A stretch of 64,000 nucleotides of DNA from Lumbricus rubellus (Eukaryota; Annelida; Clitellata; Crassiclitellata; Lumbricidae), in the NCBI GenBank assembly GCA_945859605.1, contig OX243820.1, positions 31,761,013 to 31,825,012 of the forward strand, written 5' to 3'. This document shows, in pieces, positions 43,238 to 52,641 of this stretch. The notes below the pieces were generated by a model, which ran no database searches, was not told where the DNA came from, and saw nothing but the letters and a program-made list of their open reading frames with translations. Position 1 is the first letter of the stretch. Each line of letters opens with the position of its first letter. The position numbers and the translations under genes are program-made.

Positions 43238-45933
43238 CAGTGGCGGCGCCAGGGGGGGGGCTAGGGGGGCTAAGCCCCCCCCTATCGGCGGCTCAGCCCC
43301 CCAAAACAAAACGAGGAAAATCTCTACAACTGCTGACTTCGAATAAGAAAGCTAGACAGTGACCAACGGCAATGAAATCACTAATCATAGCGTAGAGGGC
43401 TTATCCTAATAGAATCCACCGCATATAATATTTTGCCAAATATCCCCCCCGACCCGTCATGAGGTTATGTATACCATAATTTATTATGTAGCCCGCCTGC
43501 TGGCTGAGGGTCTACACCAGTAGTCTTATACAATCACATGCGAAATGGGGTTTTCAATTAGCAGCAGCACTCATGGTGAGACTTTTGGGGCTTGGTAACG
43601 GTCCCCAAGTTTGTGGTCAAACCCGGTCCTAGGGTGTGCGGGGCCCAAGGCAGCAAGAGATTCTCTGAAAAGGGTTCTGAAGCAGGACATTTACGAAGTT
43701 GATTTCCTGCCAATATGGTAAGTAGGCCTACTGTATTATCATAGGCTTTGATATTCTAGAAAACCTGAATTCTACCGGTAGGCCTAGCCCGGGGCTGAAA
43801 CTGGTTTGGAAAATTGCCTGGTCTGACTTTGAGCCGAAAATTTTCAGAAATCTTGTTTGGTTATTCGCCCAGAATGGTAGAAATTTCTCCCATTTTTGGT
43901 ACCTGACGACCTTTTTAAGTCAATAATTTTTGCCCATAAAATTTTTAAATCATACCATTTTTACCTATTTCTTTTGTTCGATGACCTGTTGTTTTTAGTT
44001 GTTTGCCCACAAATTGCTAAGACTTGCTTTTCGGCTGATACCCGGCACCAGCAGGTCAAGAAAATCAATGCCGGGTCGCAGACCCTGACAGACCCGGCTC
44101 ACTTTCAGCTCTGGCCTACAGCCTATACTTGTACACTGTAGTTGTGACTCGCTTTATTCGCAAACTCATGGGTGGAGTTTGGTCTCAGCTCGGGAGGGGG
44201 GGCTTATTCAATGTTCCACGGTTCTCCATTATAATAATAGTCAAGTTAACTTCAAAACAGCAGGTCGTTGATAACACCAAAATCAAAATTATGACCTTAC
44301 ATACCGGAGAATCGTTGGGAACACTAAATCAAAATAATATCCGTAGACACCCGAAAATTGTAGATAACACTAGAATCAAAATAAAGTTCTTAGACACCCG
44401 ACAATCGTTTGCAACACTGGAATCAAAATGATATCCATAAACAATAAACACCCGAAAATCGTTGATAACACTGGGATCAAAAATAAGTTCTTAGACACCC
44501 GAAAATCGTTGGTAGCACTGAAATCAAATTGATATCCTTAGACACCCGAAAATTGTTGTTTGCACTGGAATCAAAACGATGTTCTTAGACACCCGAAACT
44601 CGTTGGTATTACTGTAATCAAAATGATATTTTAGACACCCGAAAATCGTTGAAAGTAATGCAATCAAAAAGATGTTTTTAGACACCCGAAAATTGTCGAT
44701 AACAGTATAATCAAAATGATGTTCTTAGACACCCGAAAATCATTGGTAATACTGGAATCAGAATGATATCCTTAGACACCCAAAAATCGTTGATAACATC
44801 GGAATCATAATAATGTCCTTAGACACCCGAAAATCGTTGATAACACTATAATCAAAGTGATGTTCTTAGACACTCGAAAATCGTTGATAACAATTGCAAT
44901 CAAAATGATGTCCTTAGACACCCGAAAATTGTTGGTAACACTTAAGTTAAAATGATATCCTTAGACATTCGAATATTTTTGTTTGCACTGGAATCAAAAC
45001 GATGTTCTTAGACACCCGAAACTCGTTGGTATCGTTGGAATCAAAATGATATTTTTAGACACCCGAAAATCGTTGATAATACTGCAATCAAAAAGATGTT
45101 TCTAGACACCCGAAAATCGTCGATAACAGTATAATCAAAATGATGTTCTTAGACACACAAAAATCATTGGTAATACTGGAATCAAAATGATATCCTTAGA
45201 CACCCACAAATCGTTGATAACATTGGAATCAAAATAATGTCCTGAGACGCCCGAAAAGATGCTTTAAACAAAATTGGACGACTAAAATTATGTCTTCAGA
45301 AATTTTAACAGCTAAAAATGGTGTCTGCAGAAATTTTGACAAAAAAAACGTCTTCAAATATTTTGAAAACTAAAGTAAGGTGCCATCAAAAATTTTGAAA
45401 AATAAAAAAAGATTTCTTCAGAAATTTTGACACCTAATCAAAGGTGTCTTCATACATTTTTACGACTAAAAAAGGTGTTTTCAGACATCTTGACGACTAA
45501 AAAGTCGTCAGAAATTCTCCGCCGAAGAAGCACTACAGAAATCAAATCCTGGCTACGGCCTTGGAAACTGGAGGAAGTTGTGCAGTTCAACAAATTTCTT
45601 TAAAACCCCGTGCATTCTTATACTGGTAGTCGGCGACACTTCAAAACGAGTTCTTGTTGAAGGTTTCATGATTTTATCGTTCGTAAATAGCTGGTAAAAA
45701 AGAGCCTAAAATGGCTCCAGTTGAGGTCAACAAACCTAAAAAATGCGTTGGCGGCTGGGGCTCCGCCCCAGACCCCGCTGGGGGAGCTTACGACGCTCCC
45801 CCAGACCCCCTAGTCGGTATGGGCTTCGTGCCTTCGGCACTGAGCTTCGCGCCTTCGGCGTTTGGTAGAAAAACATTTTTTTCTGCCTTGGGGCTTCAGC
45901 CCCCCCAAACCTGAATTCCTGGCGCCGCCACTG
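43238..45933. mobile_element. hAT-type non-autonomous element in the capsid gene (second)
   Basis: Ends CAGTGGCGGCGCCAGG and CCTGGCGCCGCCACTG, with a perfect 8-bp duplication GGTGGTTA (43230-43237, 45934-45941). 2696 bp. The interior holds a 47-bp minisatellite and a run of GACTAAAA/TCTTCAGAAATTTT units; I see no transposase. Confidence 0.93.
44255..45255 (+). repeat. About 47-bp minisatellite inside the hAT element
   Basis: Roughly 21 imperfect copies of a unit beginning TTAGACACCCGAAAATCGTT and ending in AATCAAAATGATGTCC. Copies alternate in small variants (GTTGATAACACT, GTTGGTAATACT), pointing to higher-order duplication. Confidence 0.9.
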
Positions 45934-46142
45934 GGTGGTTACGCACTTTACGCTTTTCATTTGACGCCTGATTTGGCTGAAGGTGGACATTTTAATCTCA
46001 TAAAACCGGGAAATATTCGAATTGATATGAAATTTGCTCAAGCTTTGGATAAAACCATAAACGTTATCGCATTTGCTGAATTTGAAAATATTCTTGAAAT
46101 CGACCGATCCAGAAACGTGATTTTTGATTACACCAACTAAAG

Positions 46143-46589
46143 ATGGACAGCGATACAATAGAAGTGACCCTACGGCGAGACGCAAAGTGTGCTTCTATGT
46201 TTGTTGGTGTGTTTGCATCCAACCGTCTACCTACTACTTTGGATAGAAGTCGTCCTTCACTACTCGTGTGTAATACTGATACATATGGAAACCCTGGAAA
46301 ACATTGGATCGTTCTCTACATAGAAAGTCCTTCGTATGGCGAATACTTTGACTCCTTGGGTGCGCCTCCGGAAGCTCCATTCAGAACATTTCTACATAGA
46401 CATTGTGCTCGTTGGATTTTCACTGATAGACAGTTACAAAGCTTAGTTAGTCGATTTTGTGGACACTACTGTATTTTATATTGTTTGCATAGGGCGAGAG
46501 GTAAAAATATCAATGCCGTAGCAAACATGTTTACATTTGACACTGGTCTTAACGATTATTTAGTTCATAAATTCGTTTGTAATACTTAA
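46143..46589 (+). CDS. Polinton adenain-like cysteine protease
   Basis: A 148-residue intact frame two bases after the capsid stop. The catalytic set of the adenovirus/Ulp1 protease clan is visible: His in G-K-H-W, the acidic residue in E-Y-F-D-S, Gln in R-Q-L-Q-S and Cys in F-C-G-H-Y-C. Such proteases process capsid proteins during virion maturation. It is the last gene of the element; about 1 kb of repeats separates it from the right terminus. Here it is one of the few uninterrupted Polinton genes. Confidence 0.82.
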   Translation: MDSDTIEVTLRRDAKCASMFVGVFASNRLPTTLDRSRPSLLVCNTDTYGNPGKHWIVLYIESPSYGEYFDSLGAPPEAPFRTFLHRHCARWIFTDRQLQSLVSRFCGHYCILYCLHRARGKNINAVANMFTFDTGLNDYLVHKFVCNT

Positions 46590-47670
46590 CAATAAAGTTG
46601 ATTGAAATGTACGTCTGTTTCGCGTTCATTCATTCATTTACTTAGACTTGTACACACAAAGAAGGGAAGAAATTGGGAAAAATTAAGAAATCTTGTGTAG
46701 TTCCACAATGTGCGCCGAGATCACCCCTTACTCCACTACTTACATTACATAACAATTTGTTAAATCGAAAATTTTAATTTGACCTAAAAAATTAATTCCG
46801 GCTATGTAACGGCAGTCGTACAACTACTTGCATTTAGAGTACATATAAAAGTAAAGTTTTCAGTTATGTTAGTTCCATAACGAAAAGTTTAAGAAATGAT
46901 GATGTGTCAATCTTCAATAATAATAACATCTGCCCTCTTGTCCTTTTCTCGTCAGTTCTAAAACCTTCGCTACATATTAACTCGGCCTTTCAAGAGTAAA
47001 CAGAATTGTTACTTCTTACTTAGGTCTACAATTATAGAATTCCATCTTGATTAAGCGACTGCGATAACGCCAAGGCCTATAGATTCAAGCCCCATAGATA
47101 GAGCAATACCTATAGCACCAAGTCCTGTAGGCCTATAGATTCAAGTCTCATAGATAGAGCAACACTTAGCGCCAAGGTTTGTAGGCCTACGTCTATAGAT
47201 GCAAGTTCCATAGACAGAGCAACACTTAGCGCTAAGTCCTGATGACTGACGTGAGATGGGCGGAGTTTGTGATAGACGAGCAACGGTCGACATAATGAAT
47301 TCATACGCTGGCTGGTCCACTCTTGCGGTAGCCACAAATCAATTTGAAACGCCAATCAAATGGGTACTTTGGCAAACGAGTGTCTAATGAAATCAGTTAA
47401 TTATTCTGTAGCAGCACCTTGTAATAGAGATACGCAGTCTATTCCGTCAGTGGTGTATACAATTTCACAGAGACGTCATCTGTCAAACGATTGCTTTGCT
47501 AATTAATTCATCTAATTTGTGCATTGTCACAGCTATATCAGTTACTTACCGCAGTCAAATGACACTGGAGACACGTGGGAGTGGAGGGGCACAATTCGTC
47601 ATGCATTAATTAATCGCTCAATTAGCATAATAATTAGATTGTCTACTTTTCAAAGATGATATCACTTCAT
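46590..47670 (+). other. Polinton 3' non-coding stretch; no polymerase gene
   Basis: AT-rich sequence after the protease. AATAAA at 46590 directly follows the stop. At 47060-47245 three units of about 58 bp (AGATTCAAGTCTCATAGATA...AGCGCCAAGG) occur, two of them ending in TAGGCCTA. No frame resembling DNA polymerase B is present here or at the left end. Confidence 0.7.
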
Positions 47671-47728
47671 ACAATGGCTGGTTTTACACCACACTTCATC
47701 CAATGGCTGGTCTTACACCACACTTCGT

Positions 47729-47805
47729 CCAATGGCAGGTTTTACACCACTGACTGGGCCCAAACATACTAAAGGCCCAGTCAGTGGTGTAAAACCGGCC
47801 ATAGG
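47729..47805. other. Long stem-loop at inner edge of right Polinton end
   Basis: Two 32-base arms pair around the loop CAAACATACTAAA with few mismatches. The inner stem is CTGACTGGGCC with GGCCCAGTCAG. The left arm belongs to a set of three roughly 33-base direct repeats (AATGGCTGGTTTTACACCAC) at 47680-47750. Confidence 0.65.
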
Positions 47806-47894
47806 ACTACTACTAGTATGTTTTTACCCCCAATTCCAAGTGAATAATGGTCTAACCCCCCCCCCCAGTTATTTTTCCACAATTCTCATACTGT

Positions 47895-48307
47895 AGAAAC
47901 TCAAAGATCTTTTACTTGAATTACATCATTTATACACACATAAATCTTCGTTTTGCATTTTGCTTTTAACACCATTGGGGGGAGGGGGGTATGTGACCCA
48001 ATTGCCCCCAAAGTTCACTGTTGGTAGATAGGTATACTTATTAATGTTCTGAAATCAAGAAATTATTTAACATTGTTGTTAGAAGACATCACTTTCTAGC
48101 ACGTTGAAGACATCAGCAATCCGTCAATACATATAGGCCTAAAACACACGAAAAATCGTTATATTCTCCCCCATTTTTGGGGGTGACCCCATGGTCCGAT
48201 TTTGTCCGATTTTGGATATGTTATTCAGCACAAAATTCTGAGCAGGAAACCGTCTAAAAACCTTTTGAAGCAATTTTGCCCAGGTCAAACTGTAAATGGC
48301 CTGGACT
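47895..48307 (-). repeat. Right terminal inverted repeat of the Polinton
   Basis: Reverse complement of the left terminus. It differs by scattered substitutions and by a TAGGCCTA at 48133-48140 where the left copy has TA. Ends CCTGGACT at 48307. Confidence 0.85.
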
Positions 48308-49880
48308 ATATCAAAGCACAGTATTCACGCATCAGCAACAACTATAGAAAGCAGACATTTTAAGTCAGCGACGATCAGAAGCAGCAAAGATTTACATCTG
48401 AAGTTGCAGCGTGTGATGTTTGTATTCAATAAATCGAACACGAAGTTTGAAAGGTAGGGCCTATCCACTTAGTATAACTAACTAATTAGTCGAGGAATCC
48501 AAATATTATAATAGCCTATAAGGCTGTCATCGTCTTCTGATGTAAGATACTCAATTATGGCAGTGGAGTGACTCACTCTTCGTCAATCCTCCAAACTGAC
48601 TTTTTCATCATGGTTCAGATCCACCAGAGCCGCCAGACCTGTGGTGAAAATATTCCAGGTGTTATGAACACCAAGAATTAGCCTACGAAAGGCGTCGGAA
48701 ACACCAAGAAACGCCGATTGCCAGCAGACCCTTCCGGTAGGTAGGAAGGTACTACGAGCTTCATCCGTTAGTCGTCAGGCAGGTAGTAGGCATGCAAGTA
48801 GACAGGCACCGAGGCAGGCACCCAGCCTGGCTGGACGACGCATGCTGTGTAGGACTTGTCATTGGAACGCTGCAGATCACGCAATCAATCATTTTTTTAC
48901 CAACGACCCTTTTTGTAGTGTTTCATGGGCAGGGGCTAGTCAAGTTCTGGTTTACCCGTCGTCCTGCCTGGCTGGCTGCCTGACTATATTTAGCCTGCCC
49001 AAAAATACTTGCCCTTTGAGCACTACAGACCACGCGATCAATCATTCTCGAACTACAGACCGTCTACCGACAGTGCAATAATATCCGCTCCACTCGGTTC
49101 TCGTATAAATCTTAATTAAATTGAAAGATGACTTGAAAGAAATTCCTACAATGCCGAGACCCTATGGTTTATGTTATACGTACAGCGCCCAAAATGACAT
49201 CGACAGAAATAAAATCGTACAATGTTTTCAAAACAGTCTTTGTGTTGTCAAATAAATATATTTTCATGCTTCACCTTTAGGCCTACTCGTCCACCGCCGT
49301 CTCTCCTCCACAGCATATTTTCTTCTTCTTCACCGCCTCCTCCCTCCGTATATTCTACTTAACTTGTATGAGGCCTATACATTCCTTTACCGCCCTTTTA
49401 TTGCTTATAAGGTTCTTACAAGACGTTGTCACGATATTAGCCTAAGTCTCCCACTGATACAAAATCTCCATTCGAAACAGAGTCCCCTGGCTGAAAATCT
49501 TTATTGTAAGACATTTTCTTATGTAAAAGTATTACAGGACTACATATAATTATATAAATTATGTTCCTGTCAAATAATTTGCTTCGATGAATTTTTCAGC
49601 GACTGGCTGTGCGTTCATCAGGCTAAATTAAGTTTTTATCGGTTTATATAAAGTTTTACCATACCTACCTAACCAAACCGGTATAACAGGCCTACGAACC
49701 GTGCAAGATTCTCGCCTCAAGTAAATACAAAACCATCCAACCTATAAAGTGTCTAGACTTGCCAGTTGCTACATATTAGGTTATAGGTCTTAATTGCATA
49801 ACCTTGTAACCAAGGGCACAGTTATACATTATATAGTCTATGTTCCTATTAAATAGCAACATAAGAAAAAAAATTCTATC
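48308..49880. other. Flank of the Polinton, repeats only
   Basis: 49015-49260 matches 54090-54510 (ATCAATCATTCTCGA; CGCTCCACTCGG; TCTTTGTGTTGTCAAATAA). 49630-49760 matches 57640-57750 (TCGGTTTATATAAAGTTTTA). No gene recognised. Confidence 0.5.
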
Positions 49881-49884
49881 AATC

Positions 49885-50040
49885 TGGATGGAAGCAGTGG
49901 CGCATTGGATAACACACTGGCATTGAGATCAGCGGACTCGAGTTCGATTCTTGAAGCATCCGTAGGTTGCTTTTAGCGCCCTTGTAATGCAGGCCGTATG
50001 TTCGGTTGGTAGAAGAGCATTCTATAAAATAAAAAAGTAA
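49885..50040 (+). mobile_element. tRNA-derived SINE, second family
   Basis: tRNA-like AGTGGCGCATTGGATAAC with B box GAGTTCGATTC (49940), an unrelated body and an A-rich tail (ATAAAATAAAAAAG). Confidence 0.62.
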
Positions 50041-50375
50041 TTAGTCTAAAAACAAATGACTTGAAGGATTGGATCCGAGACCTGCGCCTCGAGATGTTGG
50101 ACCATATTGTGAGCAAATTGAAGTAGAGCCCACAGCGAAATCAAGGCGTCCATAAATTGTAAGAACCTATATGTATAATTGTATGCCCTAACAGTGCCCA
50201 ACTGGTCGAATCCACGATTCCACATGATTGTCAAGCTTAAACGCAATCCAAATAATCTCACTTTTATGCTGACTTTGGGGAAACATCTTGAATGACCAAT
50301 TCGAGAGTAAAAGTTTATAAGCCTGTCACTATTCAGCCATCTACAAAGTTTAGCAAAATTTGCATTTACATGTAA

Positions 50376-50490
50376 TGCTCAGCCAATTGTGACGCCTTTC
50401 ATTTAACTTGACTTCTCACAAAGCAGGCAACGCTATAGAGGCGCTGGCCTACACTAAAATGGTAGCTGAAACCTATAAAGCGAGACGAGA
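50376..50490 (+). pseudogene. Truncated relative of the cysteine-rich secreted peptide
   Basis: The bases from GCTCAGCCAATTGTGACGC to GAAACCTATAAA match 59251-59380 with many changes. The part encoding the start codon and signal peptide is missing, and the frame is broken. It sits about 650 bases upstream of SCP7 inside the duplicated block. Confidence 0.5.
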
Positions 50491-51140
50491 CACTGAAGAG
50501 GGCGCGGTTTCAGTTTTCTAGGCCTACTGGCGTCTGACTTGAAGCAAACTTTTTTAGATTATTTTGTGGCTGAGTGACAGTTGATATTTCGGTGGCGACC
50601 TGCGGTGCGATCTTGTAGCGGTTACGAAGCTACATGTATAGCTGGTAGATAATAATTATTAATGTTCATAAGTTCTCATTGATTGATTTTAAAAAATCTG
50701 ATTCTAAACGTATATTTACTTAGCGACTCTAAGTAGTCTTAAGTGCTCTTAAGTGCTCCAAATGTTCTAAGTGCTCTAAAACAAAAGCAAGCAAAGTTAT
50801 CTAGCAGCAATAATCTCAACTGTTAGTGGCAATGTTCAAAACAAAGCAAGTGGTCGATAATTTGCAAAATAAACATAGACTACGTGATTTTGGCATCTAC
50901 ACTTATTTATGGCATTTTTTCAACTTCTCTTCCTCTAGGGAATGAGATTATTAGGGGTGTGGTGGAATACTCTATTTCGTGACACAAGCTTCAAGGTTAT
51001 GATGAGTAGCCCTAACATGAATTAAGTGAAAGCCATTCAATGACCTATTGTATCATCTATAGAAACTGACTTTATGGCCTATTATGTTTTGTCCAGAAAG
51101 AAGCATTATCTAACAAAACTGAACTGCAAAAAGACTCAGA

Positions 51141-51308
51141 ATGTCGGACTTTTATGCGTCTAAAATAAGAGCCCTGTTCAATTTCATGGATTTGAACAAA
51201 AATGGAATCATATCGGTGAAAGATTTTGAAGCATTTGCCGACCTTTTTCAAGACGACCAAAAGGCCGACCCTGCCACAAAGGAACAGGCGAGAGGTCTCT
51301 TTCTCGAG
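51141..51308 (+). CDS. SCP7 coding exon 1
   Basis: ATG at 51141 (M-S-D-F-Y-A-S-K-I-R-A-L-F-N). 168 bases to donor GTGAAC. EF loop 1 is D-L-N-K-N-G-I-I-S-V-K-D. An acceptor-like TTTTGTCCAG about 45 bases upstream is conserved in SCP8, again suggesting a non-coding first exon. Confidence 0.9.
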
Positions 51309-51397
51309 GTGAACTTCTTAACTTGTTTCCTTAGCACTATTGTAGAATACTCAAGATAATATAATTGACTCATCTAATTATTGTCAATCTGTTCATT

Positions 51398-51608
51398 CCT
51401 TTTATTTATTTATTTATTTATTTATTTATCGCATTTGCTATAGCGCCTCTTCAAGCTCGCTATACTCAGAAGCGCTCGCAACGACAGCGCGGACACTGCA
51501 TCGGAGTTTCACGACGAAGCGCGCTCTCAATTGCGAGTGAAGGACTTCAACTCTCTAAGCTGCGGCTTGAAGGCATCGAGTCCGCCGCCACTACACCACC
51601 GAGCCCTA
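51398..51608 (-). mobile_element. Decayed SINE in SCP7 intron
   Basis: (TTTA)n tail and CTATAGCGCCTCTTCAAGC body of the same SINE family; the B box is disrupted. It occupies the same place as the SINE in SCP8. Confidence 0.78.
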
Positions 51609-51669
51609 CTAATTTTTAAGATTAATGGACGTTTAGCCCTAGGCGATAGGCCTATAATCTAAAAATAAC

Positions 51670-52098
51670 CATAGATGTAAAAAACGATGGAAACAAAATA
51701 AAAAACGGAAAAAACATCGGTTTTTTCGAAAAATTAAAAACCACAAAAAACGATAAAAAACGGTCACGGAAAATAATTTGACTTTGCTACATCTAAAACC
51801 GCATTTTAACCTTGAAAACCTTGATTGGGAACCTACTACACGCAGGCTATCTCTTAAATGATGATGTTAAACGATGAAATAATGACTTTAGTTAGCTGAT
51901 TCCTTGAGAGTTGGAGGAAAACATAAAGAATATCAGAAAAAATAAAATTACGGGAAATAATAACAGAAAGTAAATGAATAAATCAAGTTTTAAAAATAAA
52001 AATAAAACAATAAAAACGATGGGAAAAATAAAAAAAACGAAAAAACGACGTTTTTTGGAAGAGAATAAAAAACGAAATAAACGTTTTTTACAACTATG
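51670..52098. mobile_element. hAT-type MITE, copy in SCP7 intron
   Basis: Same family as 13287-13722, including the shared core CCTACTACACGCAGGCTATC. Flanks AAAATAAC and AAAATATC fit an 8-bp duplication with one change. Absent from the matching place in SCP8, so it arrived after the SCP7/SCP8 duplication. Confidence 0.82.
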
Positions 52099-52269
52099 AA
52101 AATATCTAACTTGTCGACGCTGTCATCCCTACCTTTGTTTCATATTTTCACCACTTATCTCAAACCTAAATTTACACATCCAGTTTATTGTATAAATACC
52201 TCTTTAAAGGAGATCTTTTCCGATATTCTTTAATATCCAAAAGCCAACTATTCGTCTTTTGCATGGCAG

Positions 52270-52641
52270 GTTTTTCGACTGTATAAATCGTCTGCCGGAA
52301 CGGATGACAGCGGAGTGCTAACCGCACAGATTATGACGGAGTCGGCGAAAAAACTGAGGAACGACCCCAAATTCATTGAGCTTTTTACGATAACGATTCT
52401 TGGCTTTTTCGTGATCATGGATATCAACGAAGACGGATTTATACAGCCAGAGGAATTTACCAGAATATATACGACAGTCGGCATCCGTGACCTCGGCTTC
52501 GTGAAAGAAGCTTTCGACTCCATTGACCTGAACCATGATGGGAAGATCAGCCGCGGGGAGTGTATCGATGCCTTTGTGGAGTACGTGACTACAGATGACG
52601 AGAAAAGTCCATACAAGTTGCTGTTTGGGTATCCTGGGTAG
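52270..52641 (+). CDS. SCP7 coding exon 2, EF-hand calexcitin-like protein
   Basis: Starts V-F-R-L-Y-K-S-S-A-G-T-D-D after acceptor TGGCAG and ends L-L-F-G-Y-P-G, TAG at 52639; protein of 179 residues. EF3 D-I-N-E-D-G-F-I-Q-P-E-E and EF4 D-L-N-H-D-G-K-I-S-R-G-E are canonical. The tail G-Y-P replaces the G-P-L-V of SCP1-6 and marks the SCP7-8 group. The intron holds a decayed minus-strand SINE (shared with SCP8) and a hAT MITE (not shared). Confidence 0.9.
   Translation, partial: VFRLYKSSAGTDDSGVLTAQIMTESAKKLRNDPKFIELFTITILGFFVIMDINEDGFIQPEEFTRIYTTVGIRDLGFVKEAFDSIDLNHDGKISRGECIDAFVEYVTTDDEKSPYKLLFGYPG

Larger units (their letters stand above)
41103..46140 (+). pseudogene. Polinton major capsid protein gene, split by two hAT elements
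   Basis: Coding parts are 41103-41313, about 42326-43237 and 45942-46140. The protein family is the one annotated in animals as 'uncharacterized protein F54H12.2-like', the double-jelly-roll major capsid protein of Polintons. There are four breaks. A hAT sits at 41314-42305; beside it a short imperfect duplication puts the frame out. A TAGGCCTA at 43077-43084 adds an in-frame TAG, while the sequence on both sides stays in one frame. A second hAT sits at 43238-45933, and the frames on its two sides agree when one target duplication is discounted. The total is about 450 codons, in the family's range. The protein would form the icosahedral shell. Confidence 0.85.
33631..48307 (+). mobile_element. 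Maverick/Polinton virus-like element, decayed
   Basis: The left end AGTCCAGG (33631) is mirrored by CCTGGACT ending at 48307, followed by long inverted matches (33663-34050 against 47895-48285). The 5'-AG start fits Polintons. Inside, all genes lie on +: RING protein, packaging ATPase, small basic protein, a second structural-type protein, integrase, two candidate minor-capsid genes, a pVI-like protein, double-jelly-roll-type major capsid protein and adenain-like protease. Without the two hAT insertions the element is about 11 kb, shorter than the usual 15-20 kb, and no protein-primed DNA polymerase B is seen. I could not find the expected 6-bp target duplication (flanks CATATT and ATATCA), so one end may have recombined. 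Several ORFs carry single-base frameshifts, so the element is dead. Confidence 0.9.
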
